Shown: positions 1 through 5,995 of the stretch, one piece after another
Layout: every line of letters begins with the position of its first letter
Position numbering within the stretch: the first letter of the stretch is position 1
From: Chitinophaga pinensis
GTDB lineage: Bacteria > Bacteroidota > Bacteroidia > Flavobacteriales_D > Crocinitomicaceae
Direction: 5' to 3'
DNA length: 6,377 bases
Assembly (NCBI GenBank): GCA_945870115.1
Contig: CAMBRH010000212.1
Coordinates: 1-6,377, forward strand
Position numbers and translations under genes: made by a program
Notes under the pieces: generated by a model
Database searches by the model: none
What the model saw: the letters and a program-made list of their open reading frames with translations, nothing else
What the model was told of the DNA's origin: nothing

Positions 1-570
1 GGTCAGGTTGGTAAAACCTATGATTTAACTGTTTCTTATTAATGAAAAACATACACCTAATCGACCCAAATTTTAGCTCCAACCTATTTCGATTCAACTT
101 ATTGGAAACCTGCTGAAGGTTTAACAGATTACGGATATTCGTATGTAACTCTTTCTGATCCAGTTGAAACAAAAGATGCATACAAATGGGAAGTGAAACG
201 AATTAATAAAAATGCGGAAGGAAAAGAAATCGATGCAACTTTCACAAAAACCTTTCAACCAATTTTTAACGATGATTTCATCAATGGGTTGACATTCGAT
301 TTTTGGTATGAAAATCCGATGAGTTTTAAAGAAGAAAACTCAGAAACTGAATTCCGAGGTTACTATAAATTGAATGATACTGTTGTAATAAAATTCTCAA
401 AAATGGATCAACTTTCATTTGAATTTTTTGAGAAAAAATACGTTCAATTGAGCAGTGGTGGAAGTCCTTTCGCTTCTCCATCTAACATCCCAACAAATAT
501 AAAAGGAGGAGCTTTGGGAGTTTGGGCAGGATTTTCGCCAATTTTTGATACATTAATTTGTAAGCCGTAA
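1..570 (+). pseudogene. DUF4249 family protein, 3' part, interrupted by three in-frame stops
   Basis: The frame starting at base 1 reads GQVGKTYDLTVSY, then TAA (40-42) and TGA (43-45), then KTYT, then TAA (58-60), then STQILAPTYFDSTYWKP and onward without a break to the TAA at 568-570. Both sides of the stops match the DUF4249 pattern: a GKTY.L.V.Y strand, a second GKTYT strand, and a C-terminus rich in SPFASP, NIKGGALG and WAGF ending in DTLIC. The expected codons at the break would be something like Asn-Gly and Ser, so the stops sit inside conserved sequence. DUF4249 proteins are usually secreted or lipid-anchored Bacteroidota proteins of roughly 250-400 residues, often beside a TonB-dependent receptor; the N-terminus and any such partner lie outside the window. 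The only start after the stops is the GTG at 193, which would give a 125-residue fragment lacking half the domain. The family call is fairly firm. Whether the stops are real decay or sequence error cannot be decided here. Confidence 0.7.
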
Positions 571-580
571 GCTTAAAGGC

Positions 581-620
581 AATCACATTCAAATCCTAGA
601 ATGTTGATTTTCATTTTTCT
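581..620 (+). terminator. Putative terminator at the convergent junction
   Basis: Bases 581-590 (AATCACATTC) pair with 599-609 (GAATGTTGATT) through ten base pairs with one bulged T at 605 and an 8-base loop. A T-rich run follows on the plus strand (610-619). This fits a Rho-independent terminator for the DUF4249 remnant, placed 10 bases after its stop. The hairpin overlaps the last codons and the stop of the methyltransferase on the other strand. It has no U-run in the minus direction, so it would work mainly one way. The stem is AT-rich and modest, so the call is tentative. Confidence 0.4.
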
Positions 621-1242
621 TTGCCAAAATTATGGTATGATCTTCATTTGTGCCATCATTTTTAGAATAATTCACATTAAATAAATTTATAATTTCAAAG
701 TTATTTTTGTTTAATTCTAATTTTATTTTTTTCAGAGAGTGAAAATAAAAAAAAATACGATCTCCGCTGCTTCCCGTTTGATAAGATGATTGTTCTTCTT
801 CCCCTTCAACATAGCTTAAATAAATAATACCGCGTTTATTTAATAAATTTCCAAAATCGAAAACTAATTTTTCAAAATCAAACTCTGATAAATAGGGTAA
901 GCAAAATCCACAAACAATTGCGTCAAATTTTAATTCAATTTTGTCAATTTCCCTGCAATCCATAACTTTGAATGTAGCTTGAGGGTTGTTTATTTTTGCT
1001 AAATCAATCATATTTGGAGCAACATCAAGGCCTAAAATATCAAAATCTGTTCGCTTTTTTAAAAGATATTTTGTGATATTTCCTGGGCCACAGCCAATTT
1101 CTAAAATTTTAGGATTCTTTTCACTTAAATTTTCACATAAATCGTCGTAAGTTTCATTGTACAAATCTAAATCCATAAACTTGTCTTGATACAATTTTGC
1201 CACTTTATTCCATGTATTAAAAGTTTCTTTGTAAGAATTCAT
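589..1242 (-). CDS. Class I SAM-dependent methyltransferase
   Basis: A Rossmann-fold methyltransferase expected to move a methyl group from S-adenosylmethionine to an unidentified small molecule in the cytoplasm. The SAM-binding motif I, ILEIGCGPG, lies at about residues 46-54 (numbering from the ATG at 1242). The acidic residue after strand 2 is the D of LGLDVAPNM (about residue 73), and FDAIVCGFCLPYLS (about 107-120) is the post-II region. The protein would be 217 residues, normal for a single-domain enzyme of this class. The frame extends 11 codons further upstream, but only to a TTG at 1275 that would overlap the preceding gene by 8 bases. The ATG at 1242, beginning MNSYKETFNTWNKVAKLY, is preferred because it looks like the natural start of this family and leaves a 25-base gap. 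It lies directly downstream of the SRPBCC gene on the same strand and is probably co-transcribed with it. Substrate unknown. Confidence 0.88.
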   Translation of the reverse strand: MNSYKETFNTWNKVAKLYQDKFMDLDLYNETYDDLCENLSEKNPKILEIGCGPGNITKYLLKKRTDFDILGLDVAPNMIDLAKINNPQATFKVMDCREIDKIELKFDAIVCGFCLPYLSEFDFEKLVFDFGNLLNKRGIIYLSYVEGEEEQSSYQTGSSGDRIFFYFHSLKKIKLELNKNNFEIINLFNVNYSKNDGTNEDHTIILAKKNENQHSRI

Positions 1243-1267
1243 ACGTTTTATTTTCTCATTGTTAAAT

Positions 1268-1771
1268 TTATTCAAACAAATATGGCTCTTTTTCTAAGGT
1301 CATTTTTCGAATATTTTCTAAAACTCTTTTCATGTAAATTTTCCAAAAAATTTTAGTAAAAAGCCAATTCAAGGGATAAAGTAAGGTGATCTCTGAGTGC
1401 ATTGTGTAGGTGTAGTCAATCAAAATTTTATTTGCTTCAAGTTCAGTTGTTTTCCATTTGCCTACAAATTTTGAAAATCCCAGCATTGACATTTTAAAAT
1501 CGCTTACCTCAATTTTCCAATATTCGTTTTCAACTCTTTCTATTACTTTATCAGATGATGCTTCACCTCCAGCAAAAGTCAATGATTTAGCTGCAAAAAC
1601 TTTTTTGCTAAACCCTGGTTTTCCCCAATTTTCGTCATCCGTACAATGTGTCACTTTTGGCATGATTAAGAATCCAGTATGCACTTTTGAAATATCGCAA
1701 AGCATGGGAGTTTTAAAAGCTCTTTCTAAAGAACAATTGTATATTGTAGTTACTTTGATTGAAGTTTGCAT
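1268..1771 (-). CDS. SRPBCC (START/Bet v1-like) family protein
   Basis: A 167-residue protein with the size and layout of the SRPBCC fold: an N-terminal strand and helix (about residues 4-30, with CSLERAFKTPM), a run of strands in the middle (VIERVENEYWKIEV, about 77-89; FVGKWKTTEL, about 102-111; KILIDYTYTMHSE, about 115-127), then a long C-terminal helix (about 131-160, containing WLFTKIFWKIYMKRVLENIRKM). Proteins of this fold bind hydrophobic ligands in a central cavity. Some are cyclases or lipid carriers, but many in bacteria have no known ligand, and no catalytic residues are evident here. There is no signal peptide, so it is likely cytoplasmic. The start ATG at 1771 has no Shine-Dalgarno sequence. 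The methyltransferase follows with a 25-base gap, suggesting the pair may act on the same hydrophobic compound; this is inference from position only. Confidence 0.72.
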   Translation of the reverse strand: MQTSIKVTTIYNCSLERAFKTPMLCDISKVHTGFLIMPKVTHCTDDENWGKPGFSKKVFAAKSLTFAGGEASSDKVIERVENEYWKIEVSDFKMSMLGFSKFVGKWKTTELEANKILIDYTYTMHSEITLLYPLNWLFTKIFWKIYMKRVLENIRKMTLEKEPYLFE

Positions 1772-1823
1772 TTAGTTTTAAATTAAATTTCAAAAGATGA
1801 CAGACCTTTATTTTTATTACTGT

Positions 1824-1847
1824 TTTATAAAGTTGAAGCTTTATAAA
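1824..1847 (-). other. Perfect 9-bp stem-loop over the quinone reductase stop codon
   Basis: TTTATAAAG (1824-1832) is the exact reverse complement of CTTTATAAA (1839-1847), with a 6-base loop between. The element contains the last codons and the TAA of the quinone reductase gene. In the direction of transcription the bases after the stem are A-rich rather than U-rich, so it is not a standard intrinsic terminator. It may instead stabilise the transcript 3' end or mark the boundary with the SRPBCC/methyltransferase pair. The arms are almost all A and T, so chance is a real possibility. Confidence 0.3.
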
Positions 1848-2502
1848 TAGGTTTTAACGTCGTAATATTCTCTAAATATGTCTTATATAATTCTAATTGT
1901 ATTTTTCTTTCTTCATCTGTTATTCGAGCTGGTGAAAAACTTATAAATGGAGGTAAAACTGTCATACCAGCAAAATAAAACATTCCATGTTGAATTGGAT
2001 ATAAAATATTGTTTAGATCACCATTTTTACCTGAATCTCCGTAAGCCATTTCTGGTCCGCCAGTCGTTAAACATAAAAAAGCAGTTTTATTTTTGTACGC
2101 GCCATTGTCGTAAACTCCTTTTCCTGCTCCATAAACCAAGCCCATGGCAAAAACTCTGTCAACCCACCCTTTTAAAATGGCAGGTAAACCAAACCACCAT
2201 AGCGGAAAATTGAAAATCAATGTATCACACCATTCTAACTTATCCATTTCTTCTTGCACTTCTGGAACAAATAACTTATTTTGAAAAGCATTCACTTGTT
2301 CCATTTGATATTTGAAAAAATCTGGATTTTGTATTTGAGTAAAATCATCTTTACCTCCAACTGGGTTAAAACCCATAGCATATAAATCAGAAACTTTAAC
2401 TTCAATTCCTTGTTCTTGACAATGTGAAATTGCTATATTTTTCAGTGAACTGCAAAAAGACTGACTTTCTGGATGTGCATGGATTATTAGAACTTTTTTC
2501 AT
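1825..2502 (-). CDS. NAD(P)H-dependent quinone reductase, flavodoxin-like fold (NQO1/MdaB-like)
   Basis: A 225-residue flavodoxin-fold oxidoreductase (Flavodoxin_2 family) expected to use NAD(P)H and bound FAD or FMN to reduce quinones or related electrophiles by two electrons, avoiding semiquinone radicals, in the cytoplasm. Residues 3-13 (VLIIHAHPESQ region) form the first strand and the flavin-phosphate loop. FPLWWFGLPAILKGWVDRVF at 99-118 is the hallmark segment of this family and contacts the isoalloxazine ring. TTGGPEMAYG (146-155) is the second flavin loop. NGDLNNILYPIQHGMFYFAGM (about 160-180) closely follows the pattern of the mammalian NQO1 group. The length is typical. The ATG at 2502 follows an AT-rich leader with a plausible Bacteroidota promoter upstream, so it is probably transcribed separately from the GNAT gene. 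Azoreductase or glutathione-regulated potassium-efflux ancillary (KefF-like) annotations are possible alternatives within the same fold. Confidence 0.9.
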   Translation of the reverse strand: MKKVLIIHAHPESQSFCSSLKNIAISHCQEQGIEVKVSDLYAMGFNPVGGKDDFTQIQNPDFFKYQMEQVNAFQNKLFVPEVQEEMDKLEWCDTLIFNFPLWWFGLPAILKGWVDRVFAMGLVYGAGKGVYDNGAYKNKTAFLCLTTGGPEMAYGDSGKNGDLNNILYPIQHGMFYFAGMTVLPPFISFSPARITDEERKIQLELYKTYLENITTLKPIYKASTL

Positions 2503-2573
2503 AACTAAAATATTTATTTTTTAGGCTTGTTAGATTTAAAATTTCGAAAGTTAAAATCCAATTTTCCCTTATA

Positions 2574-2604
2574 CAAATATATGAATTTTAGAAAATTAGA
2601 GAAA
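2574..2604 (-). promoter_or_regulatory. Predicted Bacteroidota promoter for the quinone reductase gene
   Basis: Read on the minus strand, TTTC (2604-2601) is followed after 19 bases by TATATTTG (2581-2574). The phylum consensus is TTTG, about 19 bases, then TAnnTTTG, so the -7 box is a full match and the -33 box has one mismatch at the usual spacing. Transcription would begin near 2568 and leave a leader of about 65 bases before the ATG at 2502. It lies in the 113-base gap after the GNAT gene, the largest gap on this strand. Confidence 0.42.
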
Positions 2605-2615
2605 TTTTAAATGAA

Positions 2616-3125
2616 TTACTTTAGATATTTTTCAAAAGCCTGTCTTGGACTTCCTCTAAAAAAAACTTCACCGCAATAAACATAATTTAATTTTTCAAAA
2701 ATTGCTTTCATTGCAAAATTATCGAAGTTAGTATCTACTTTAATGCTGTGAATTTTATTTTTCAAAGCAAATTCTTCTATAAAATTCATCATGATTTTTG
2801 CCAAACCTTTGCCTAAGAATATTTCGGAAATTGCGATTCGATGAACAACTATAAAATCTTCGTTTGTCAACCATTTACCTATAATATTTTCATATTCTGG
2901 CTCGTCATTAATTAAAATAGCGCAATATCCAACAATAATTTCACTTTCTGTTAAAACAAAACCAACACCTTTTTCAATATCATTTAAAATTACGTCAGGA
3001 TTTGGATAACCATCTTGCCATTGATTGCTTCCATCATTTTTCCTTCTTTGAATTGCTCCAGAAAGAATTTCCCAAATCACTGGTAATTCTGCTTTTATTG
3101 CTCTTCGGAAATTGTTTTGATTCAT
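2616..3125 (-). CDS. GNAT family N-acetyltransferase
   Basis: A 169-residue GCN5-related acetyltransferase that would transfer an acetyl group from acetyl-CoA to an amine of an unknown acceptor. VHRIAISEIFLGKGLAKIMM (about residues 94-113) is motif A, the strand-loop-helix that binds the CoA pyrophosphate. The GKGLA loop is intact, but the usual Arg/Gln at the first position of R/QxxGxG/A is Ile. DTNFDNFAMKAIFEKLNYVYCGEVFF (131-156) is motif B with the typical N..A...FEKLGF-like helix and final strand. Residues 36-42 (WQDGYPN) resemble a substrate-side loop seen in many Bacteroidota members of the family. The length is normal. The ATG at 3125 comes only 3 bases after the hydrolase stop codon, so translation is probably coupled. 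Candidates for the acceptor include small molecules and protein N-termini; the sequence does not distinguish them. Confidence 0.88.
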   Translation of the reverse strand: MNQNNFRRAIKAELPVIWEILSGAIQRRKNDGSNQWQDGYPNPDVILNDIEKGVGFVLTESEIIVGYCAILINDEPEYENIIGKWLTNEDFIVVHRIAISEIFLGKGLAKIMMNFIEEFALKNKIHSIKVDTNFDNFAMKAIFEKLNYVYCGEVFFRGSPRQAFEKYLK

Positions 3126-3128
3126 AAT

Positions 3129-3983
3129 TTAGAATTTTCTCTTTTGTTTAAAAAGCCATTTTGGAAGCGCCTCACCAATAATTGGTAATTGAAAAATATT
3201 TAGGTGATTCGTTGCTTCCAATTTCCAAAAACGGATTTTATTGAACCTTTTAAGTTCTTCATAAAATTTTTCGTCACTCGAAATTGAGTTTACCTCATCT
3301 TCCATTCCATGTATGAGCCAAATTGGAATTTCTCTAAGCTTGTCAATATTATCAAATTCAGGAATTCCTGCGATACTAATTCCTGCTGCAAAAAAATCTG
3401 GTCTAGCAGACAATGCATTAATTGTCGTTGAAGCACCCATAGAATAACCAACAAGGTAAATTCTTTTCTTGTCAATATTCAAATGATTCACCAAAGAGTC
3501 AATCAATTCTACAGTAGAATTCAAAAAAGGTCTTGGTTTGGATGCTAAGATGTTTCTGCTGCTGTCAAGTGAATAATCTGATGAGCGGCTTGCAAATTGC
3601 GGCGCTAAAACGAAGGCTGGGTATTTTTTTTGAATTTTTTCGTAGGCAAATAGTTTTGGTAAAATTCCTAATTGAGAAATATTGTCATTACCAATTTGAC
3701 CTGAGCCATGGAATACAATAACTAAAGGATACTTTTTAGTGTTTTTTTTATTCGGCTTAAAAAATCGGTATTTAATTTCTACTTTTTCACTTCCAATATA
3801 AGTAGCGGTGTCAAAGAGCTCGTTTTGTAAACTTTTTATTTCGATAAAATGTTGTTGAGATTTTAAAGTATCTGAATTACTTTTAATTATTTCTAAGCCA
3901 AATTGAGCTTGTAAAAACGTTTTTGAGCAAAAGAAGAAAAATATAAAAAATAGAATCCTTCTAAACGTTTGGCTTTTTTTCAT
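3129..3983 (-). CDS. Secreted alpha/beta hydrolase (esterase/peptidase-like, COG4099 type)
   Basis: A 284-residue exported serine hydrolase. Residues 1-26 form a signal peptide: MKKSQTFRR, a very hydrophobic core rich in Phe, and a likely signal peptidase I site LQA/Q. The mature part carries the features of an alpha/beta hydrolase. The oxyanion loop is FHGSG (91-95), the nucleophile elbow is GYSMG (179-183) with Ser181, a likely acid is Asp229 in HGMEDEV, and the likely catalytic His260 is in TNHLN. The order matches predicted peptidases and polyhydroxybutyrate depolymerase-like esterases, which often have the YPLVIVFHG strand seen at 85-93. Substrate is unknown; an ester or peptide in the periplasm or outside the cell is expected. 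It starts 38 bases after the monooxygenase stop and is followed 3 bases later by the GNAT gene. The start ATG at 3983 is fixed by the signal peptide. Confidence 0.88.
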   Translation of the reverse strand: MKKSQTFRRILFFIFFFFCSKTFLQAQFGLEIIKSNSDTLKSQQHFIEIKSLQNELFDTATYIGSEKVEIKYRFFKPNKKNTKKYPLVIVFHGSGQIGNDNISQLGILPKLFAYEKIQKKYPAFVLAPQFASRSSDYSLDSSRNILASKPRPFLNSTVELIDSLVNHLNIDKKRIYLVGYSMGASTTINALSARPDFFAAGISIAGIPEFDNIDKLREIPIWLIHGMEDEVNSISSDEKFYEELKRFNKIRFWKLEATNHLNIFQLPIIGEALPKWLFKQKRKF

Positions 3984-4021
3984 GACTTTTTTTGGTCAAA
4001 AATAAGAATTTAAAATCATTT

Positions 4022-5476
4022 TTAATGCTTTCTTTTTAATCCTCTTCCTCTTGGTTTATCGCCATCATGCAGTACAATTTCAGAATGCAACAACATAGCG
4101 GCTTCTGCAGAATCTTTTACTTTACTTGCACTTCTTTCTAACATTTCTGATTCAAATTTTGTCAAAACGTTATCTCTCAAACCGAGTTCTCTCCAATTGG
4201 AAAATGCTTGACAAGCTAATGTAATTCCTCGTGCCAAAGCCAAAGCATCTAACAAAGCTTGATTTGCTCCTTGTCCTTTAAATGGACTCATTGGATGAGC
4301 TGCATCACCTATTAAAGTTACGTTTTTCCATTTTGACAACATTTCTTGCTTAAGAATTTCTCGGTCATAAACTGGATAACCTGTAATCTGAGTTTCCTTT
4401 GTTGCCAGCATAATTTGTGGAATCGGATCGTGCCATTGTGTTCTGCGACAAGCTTCCTCTTTGAGTGCTTTTGCTCCTTGAAAACTCAATTCTTTCGCTT
4501 CATTTTCTTCCATCGGAAAACTCAATTGCCACATGACAGACTCTGAATCGAAAGGCATCACATAAATGCGTTCATTTCCATTAACTGTTTGGAACACCGT
4601 TTCGCCATCGAGCAAAGGACTTTCCAAATTTTCTAAGGAAGATAAAGGACAAATTCCCAAAATCACAATGCAACCAAGGTAGCGCAACGGATCAATTTCT
4701 TGGGGAAACATCAAGTTTCGAACAGCACCACGAAATCCATCTGCTCCAACCAATAAGTCTGCTTTTTCAAACTTAATTTTACCATCAACGAGAAATTGTA
4801 ATTCAACACATTCGTTTTCAGACTCTTTAAAATCAATTAATTGGTAACCCCATTTTACAACATCATGACTTCCAAGTTGTTCAAGTAATGCCAAACGCAA
4901 AGATTGTCTTGCAATGTGTATATTTCTTCGTTTTGAATTCTCTTTGGGTTCCGAAGTCAACCATTTTCTCATTCCCCATTCTCCAATAACTTTTCCGTCT
5001 GTATTATGAACAAGGTGAATTTTAGAAGTTAAGCCATTTTTAAAGGAGAAAATTCCCAATCCTTGAATTGCTTTACTTGCTTGTTGTAAAGTCAAACCAT
5101 ATCCTTGTGATCGCGCATCAAAGCTGCTGTCGCGTTCATAAAGTGTGAAAGGAATTCCACGGTGCAAACAAGCAACAGCTAAAGCAACACCGCCAATTCC
5201 ACCTCCAACTATTGCAAGCCTTGGGAAATTCTCGTAGTCAACGGAAGGGAAATTTTCAGATTGAAGAATACCAGATCCAGCGCAATTTTTGCATGAATTT
5301 ATATGTCCTTTTGGAAGGTTTGGAGCTTTTCCCTCACCATTATTTTTTTCAAATTCATCTAATTCCAATTGAAATTTAATGCGTGCTTTTTTACTAGGTT
5401 TTTGCGTCTTTTTTCCTCGTCCTTGACATTCTAGACAAATAGTCCAGCTGGCTTTTTTATTTTCAAACTTATTCAC
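4022..5476 (-). CDS. FAD-dependent monooxygenase with N-terminal CxxCxGxG pair
   Basis: A class A flavoprotein hydroxylase (PHBH/UbiH-type fold) predicted to use NAD(P)H, FAD and O2 to hydroxylate an unidentified, probably aromatic or polycyclic, substrate. Numbering from the GTG at 5476 (484 residues): the dinucleotide motif IVGGGIGG is at about 89-96 and the ribose-binding acid is in LYERD (about 112-116). The DG motif LLVGADGFRGAVR is at 241-253, and the GD motif LIGDAAHPMSPFKGQG is at about 388-403. Before the FAD fold are about 85 extra residues with two DnaJ-type motifs, CLECQGRG (about 14-21) and CKNCAGSG (about 62-69), which together could bind one zinc. There is no ATG start: the frame opens with TTG (5536), TTG (5482) or GTG (5476). 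The GTG, 7 bases after the preceding stop, is preferred because it avoids a 53-base overlap. Tet(X)-like antibiotic inactivation shares the fold but not the N-terminus. A homologous family with this N-terminus probably exists in Bacteroidota (recollection, unchecked). Confidence 0.87.
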   Translation of the reverse strand: MNKFENKKASWTICLECQGRGKKTQKPSKKARIKFQLELDEFEKNNGEGKAPNLPKGHINSCKNCAGSGILQSENFPSVDYENFPRLAIVGGGIGGVALAVACLHRGIPFTLYERDSSFDARSQGYGLTLQQASKAIQGLGIFSFKNGLTSKIHLVHNTDGKVIGEWGMRKWLTSEPKENSKRRNIHIARQSLRLALLEQLGSHDVVKWGYQLIDFKESENECVELQFLVDGKIKFEKADLLVGADGFRGAVRNLMFPQEIDPLRYLGCIVILGICPLSSLENLESPLLDGETVFQTVNGNERIYVMPFDSESVMWQLSFPMEENEAKELSFQGAKALKEEACRRTQWHDPIPQIMLATKETQITGYPVYDREILKQEMLSKWKNVTLIGDAAHPMSPFKGQGANQALLDALALARGITLACQAFSNWRELGLRDNVLTKFESEMLERSASKVKDSAEAAMLLHSEIVLHDGDKPRGRGLKRKH

Positions 5477-5483
5477 GTCCAAT

Positions 5484-5915
5484 TTATTTAAAAAGAAGTA
5501 TTTGTTTGACTCTATAAAACCTTTCTGGGTAAGCAAATTTTATTTCACCATCATCTAAATCACCTTGCTTTTTTACTTTTATTTTGATCAATTTCGCTAG
5601 TTCAATTTCTTCATTAGTCAAAGTGATATTATTTTGTCTCACTTTACTGAATTTGAATTTTAGAGAAATATATCCTTCTTTTGCTTCCATTTTAGTCCAT
5701 AAAAAATTACTAGAGATTCTATTTAAACTTTCTTTTAAATGAAAATTTTCCAAATTATATTCTCTAATATTCGAAGTATTCAATTCTTTATTAATCATAC
5801 TAGCAAGAATTAAAATGTCTTGATTTTCATTATTTTGTGTTGATTCTACTTTTTTAGGTAAAGCGCAAGAAAACGAAATTACTATAATTATTATAGAAAG
5901 AAAAAAATGGTTCAT
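5484..5915 (-). CDS. Small putative lipoprotein, function unknown
   Basis: A 143-residue protein that I do not recognise. It begins MNHFFLSIIIIVISFSCALPKK, a short hydrophobic signal ending in a Cys at residue 17. The lipobox ISFSC departs from the strict LAGC pattern but resembles signals common in Bacteroidota. The mature protein is polar and mixed in charge. A stretch at about 81-111 (GYISLKFKFSKVRQNN, then EEIELAKLIKIKVKKQG) looks like a beta hairpin followed by a helix or strand, and the end (EIKFAYPERFYRVKQILLFK) is also strand-like. If processed, it would be anchored to the inner face of the outer membrane or to the inner membrane. The start ATG at 5915 follows an A-rich leader. Its TAA is 7 bases before the monooxygenase GTG, so the two are probably co-transcribed, though a functional link is not evident. 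Confidence 0.68.
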   Translation of the reverse strand: MNHFFLSIIIIVISFSCALPKKVESTQNNENQDILILASMINKELNTSNIREYNLENFHLKESLNRISSNFLWTKMEAKEGYISLKFKFSKVRQNNITLTNEEIELAKLIKIKVKKQGDLDDGEIKFAYPERFYRVKQILLFK

Positions 5916-5995
5916 TTTGTTGTTTTTTTGAATGAAAAATGATTTTAAAGAATTACAAAGTTCTAATAAGTTTAGGTATATGCTAAAAATTAGCT

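Noticed and set aside
193..570. Independent 125-residue gene starting at GTG 193
   Set aside because: The same frame continues upstream as clear DUF4249 sequence to base 61 and, past the stops, to base 1, so the GTG is an internal Val codon.
1458..1775. 105-codon open frame on the plus strand
   Set aside because: It lies antisense inside the SRPBCC gene, whose product has fold-like structure; the plus-strand product has no recognisable pattern.
1947..2213. 88-codon open frame on the plus strand
   Set aside because: Antisense to the conserved core of the quinone reductase, including its FPLWWFG motif; a shadow frame.
3290..3475. 61-codon minus-strand frame
   Set aside because: Out of frame within the hydrolase across the catalytic GYSMG region; no family features.
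3533..3721. 62-codon open frame on the plus strand
   Set aside because: Antisense to the hydrolase core; composition is that of a complementary-strand artefact.
3997..4004. TATTTTTG on the minus strand as a promoter for the hydrolase
   Set aside because: It matches TAnnTTTG but has no -33 partner and would leave a leader of under about 10 bases; AT-rich sequence makes such matches common.
4346..4546. 66-codon open frame on the plus strand
   Set aside because: Antisense to the monooxygenase; no independent support.
4022..5476. Tetracycline-inactivating Tet(X) homologue
   Set aside because: It shares the flavin-hydroxylase fold and phylum, but the extra N-terminal CxxCxGxG module and the larger size point to a different subgroup; no resistance claim is supported.
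5956..5963. GAACTTTG on the minus strand as a promoter for the lipoprotein gene
   Set aside because: One mismatch in the -7 box and no recognisable -33 element at the usual distance.
5982..5994. GCTAA-AAA-TTAGC hairpin just after the stop of the edge gene
   Set aside because: Only five base pairs with a 3-base loop and no U-run in the minus direction; too weak to call a terminator.
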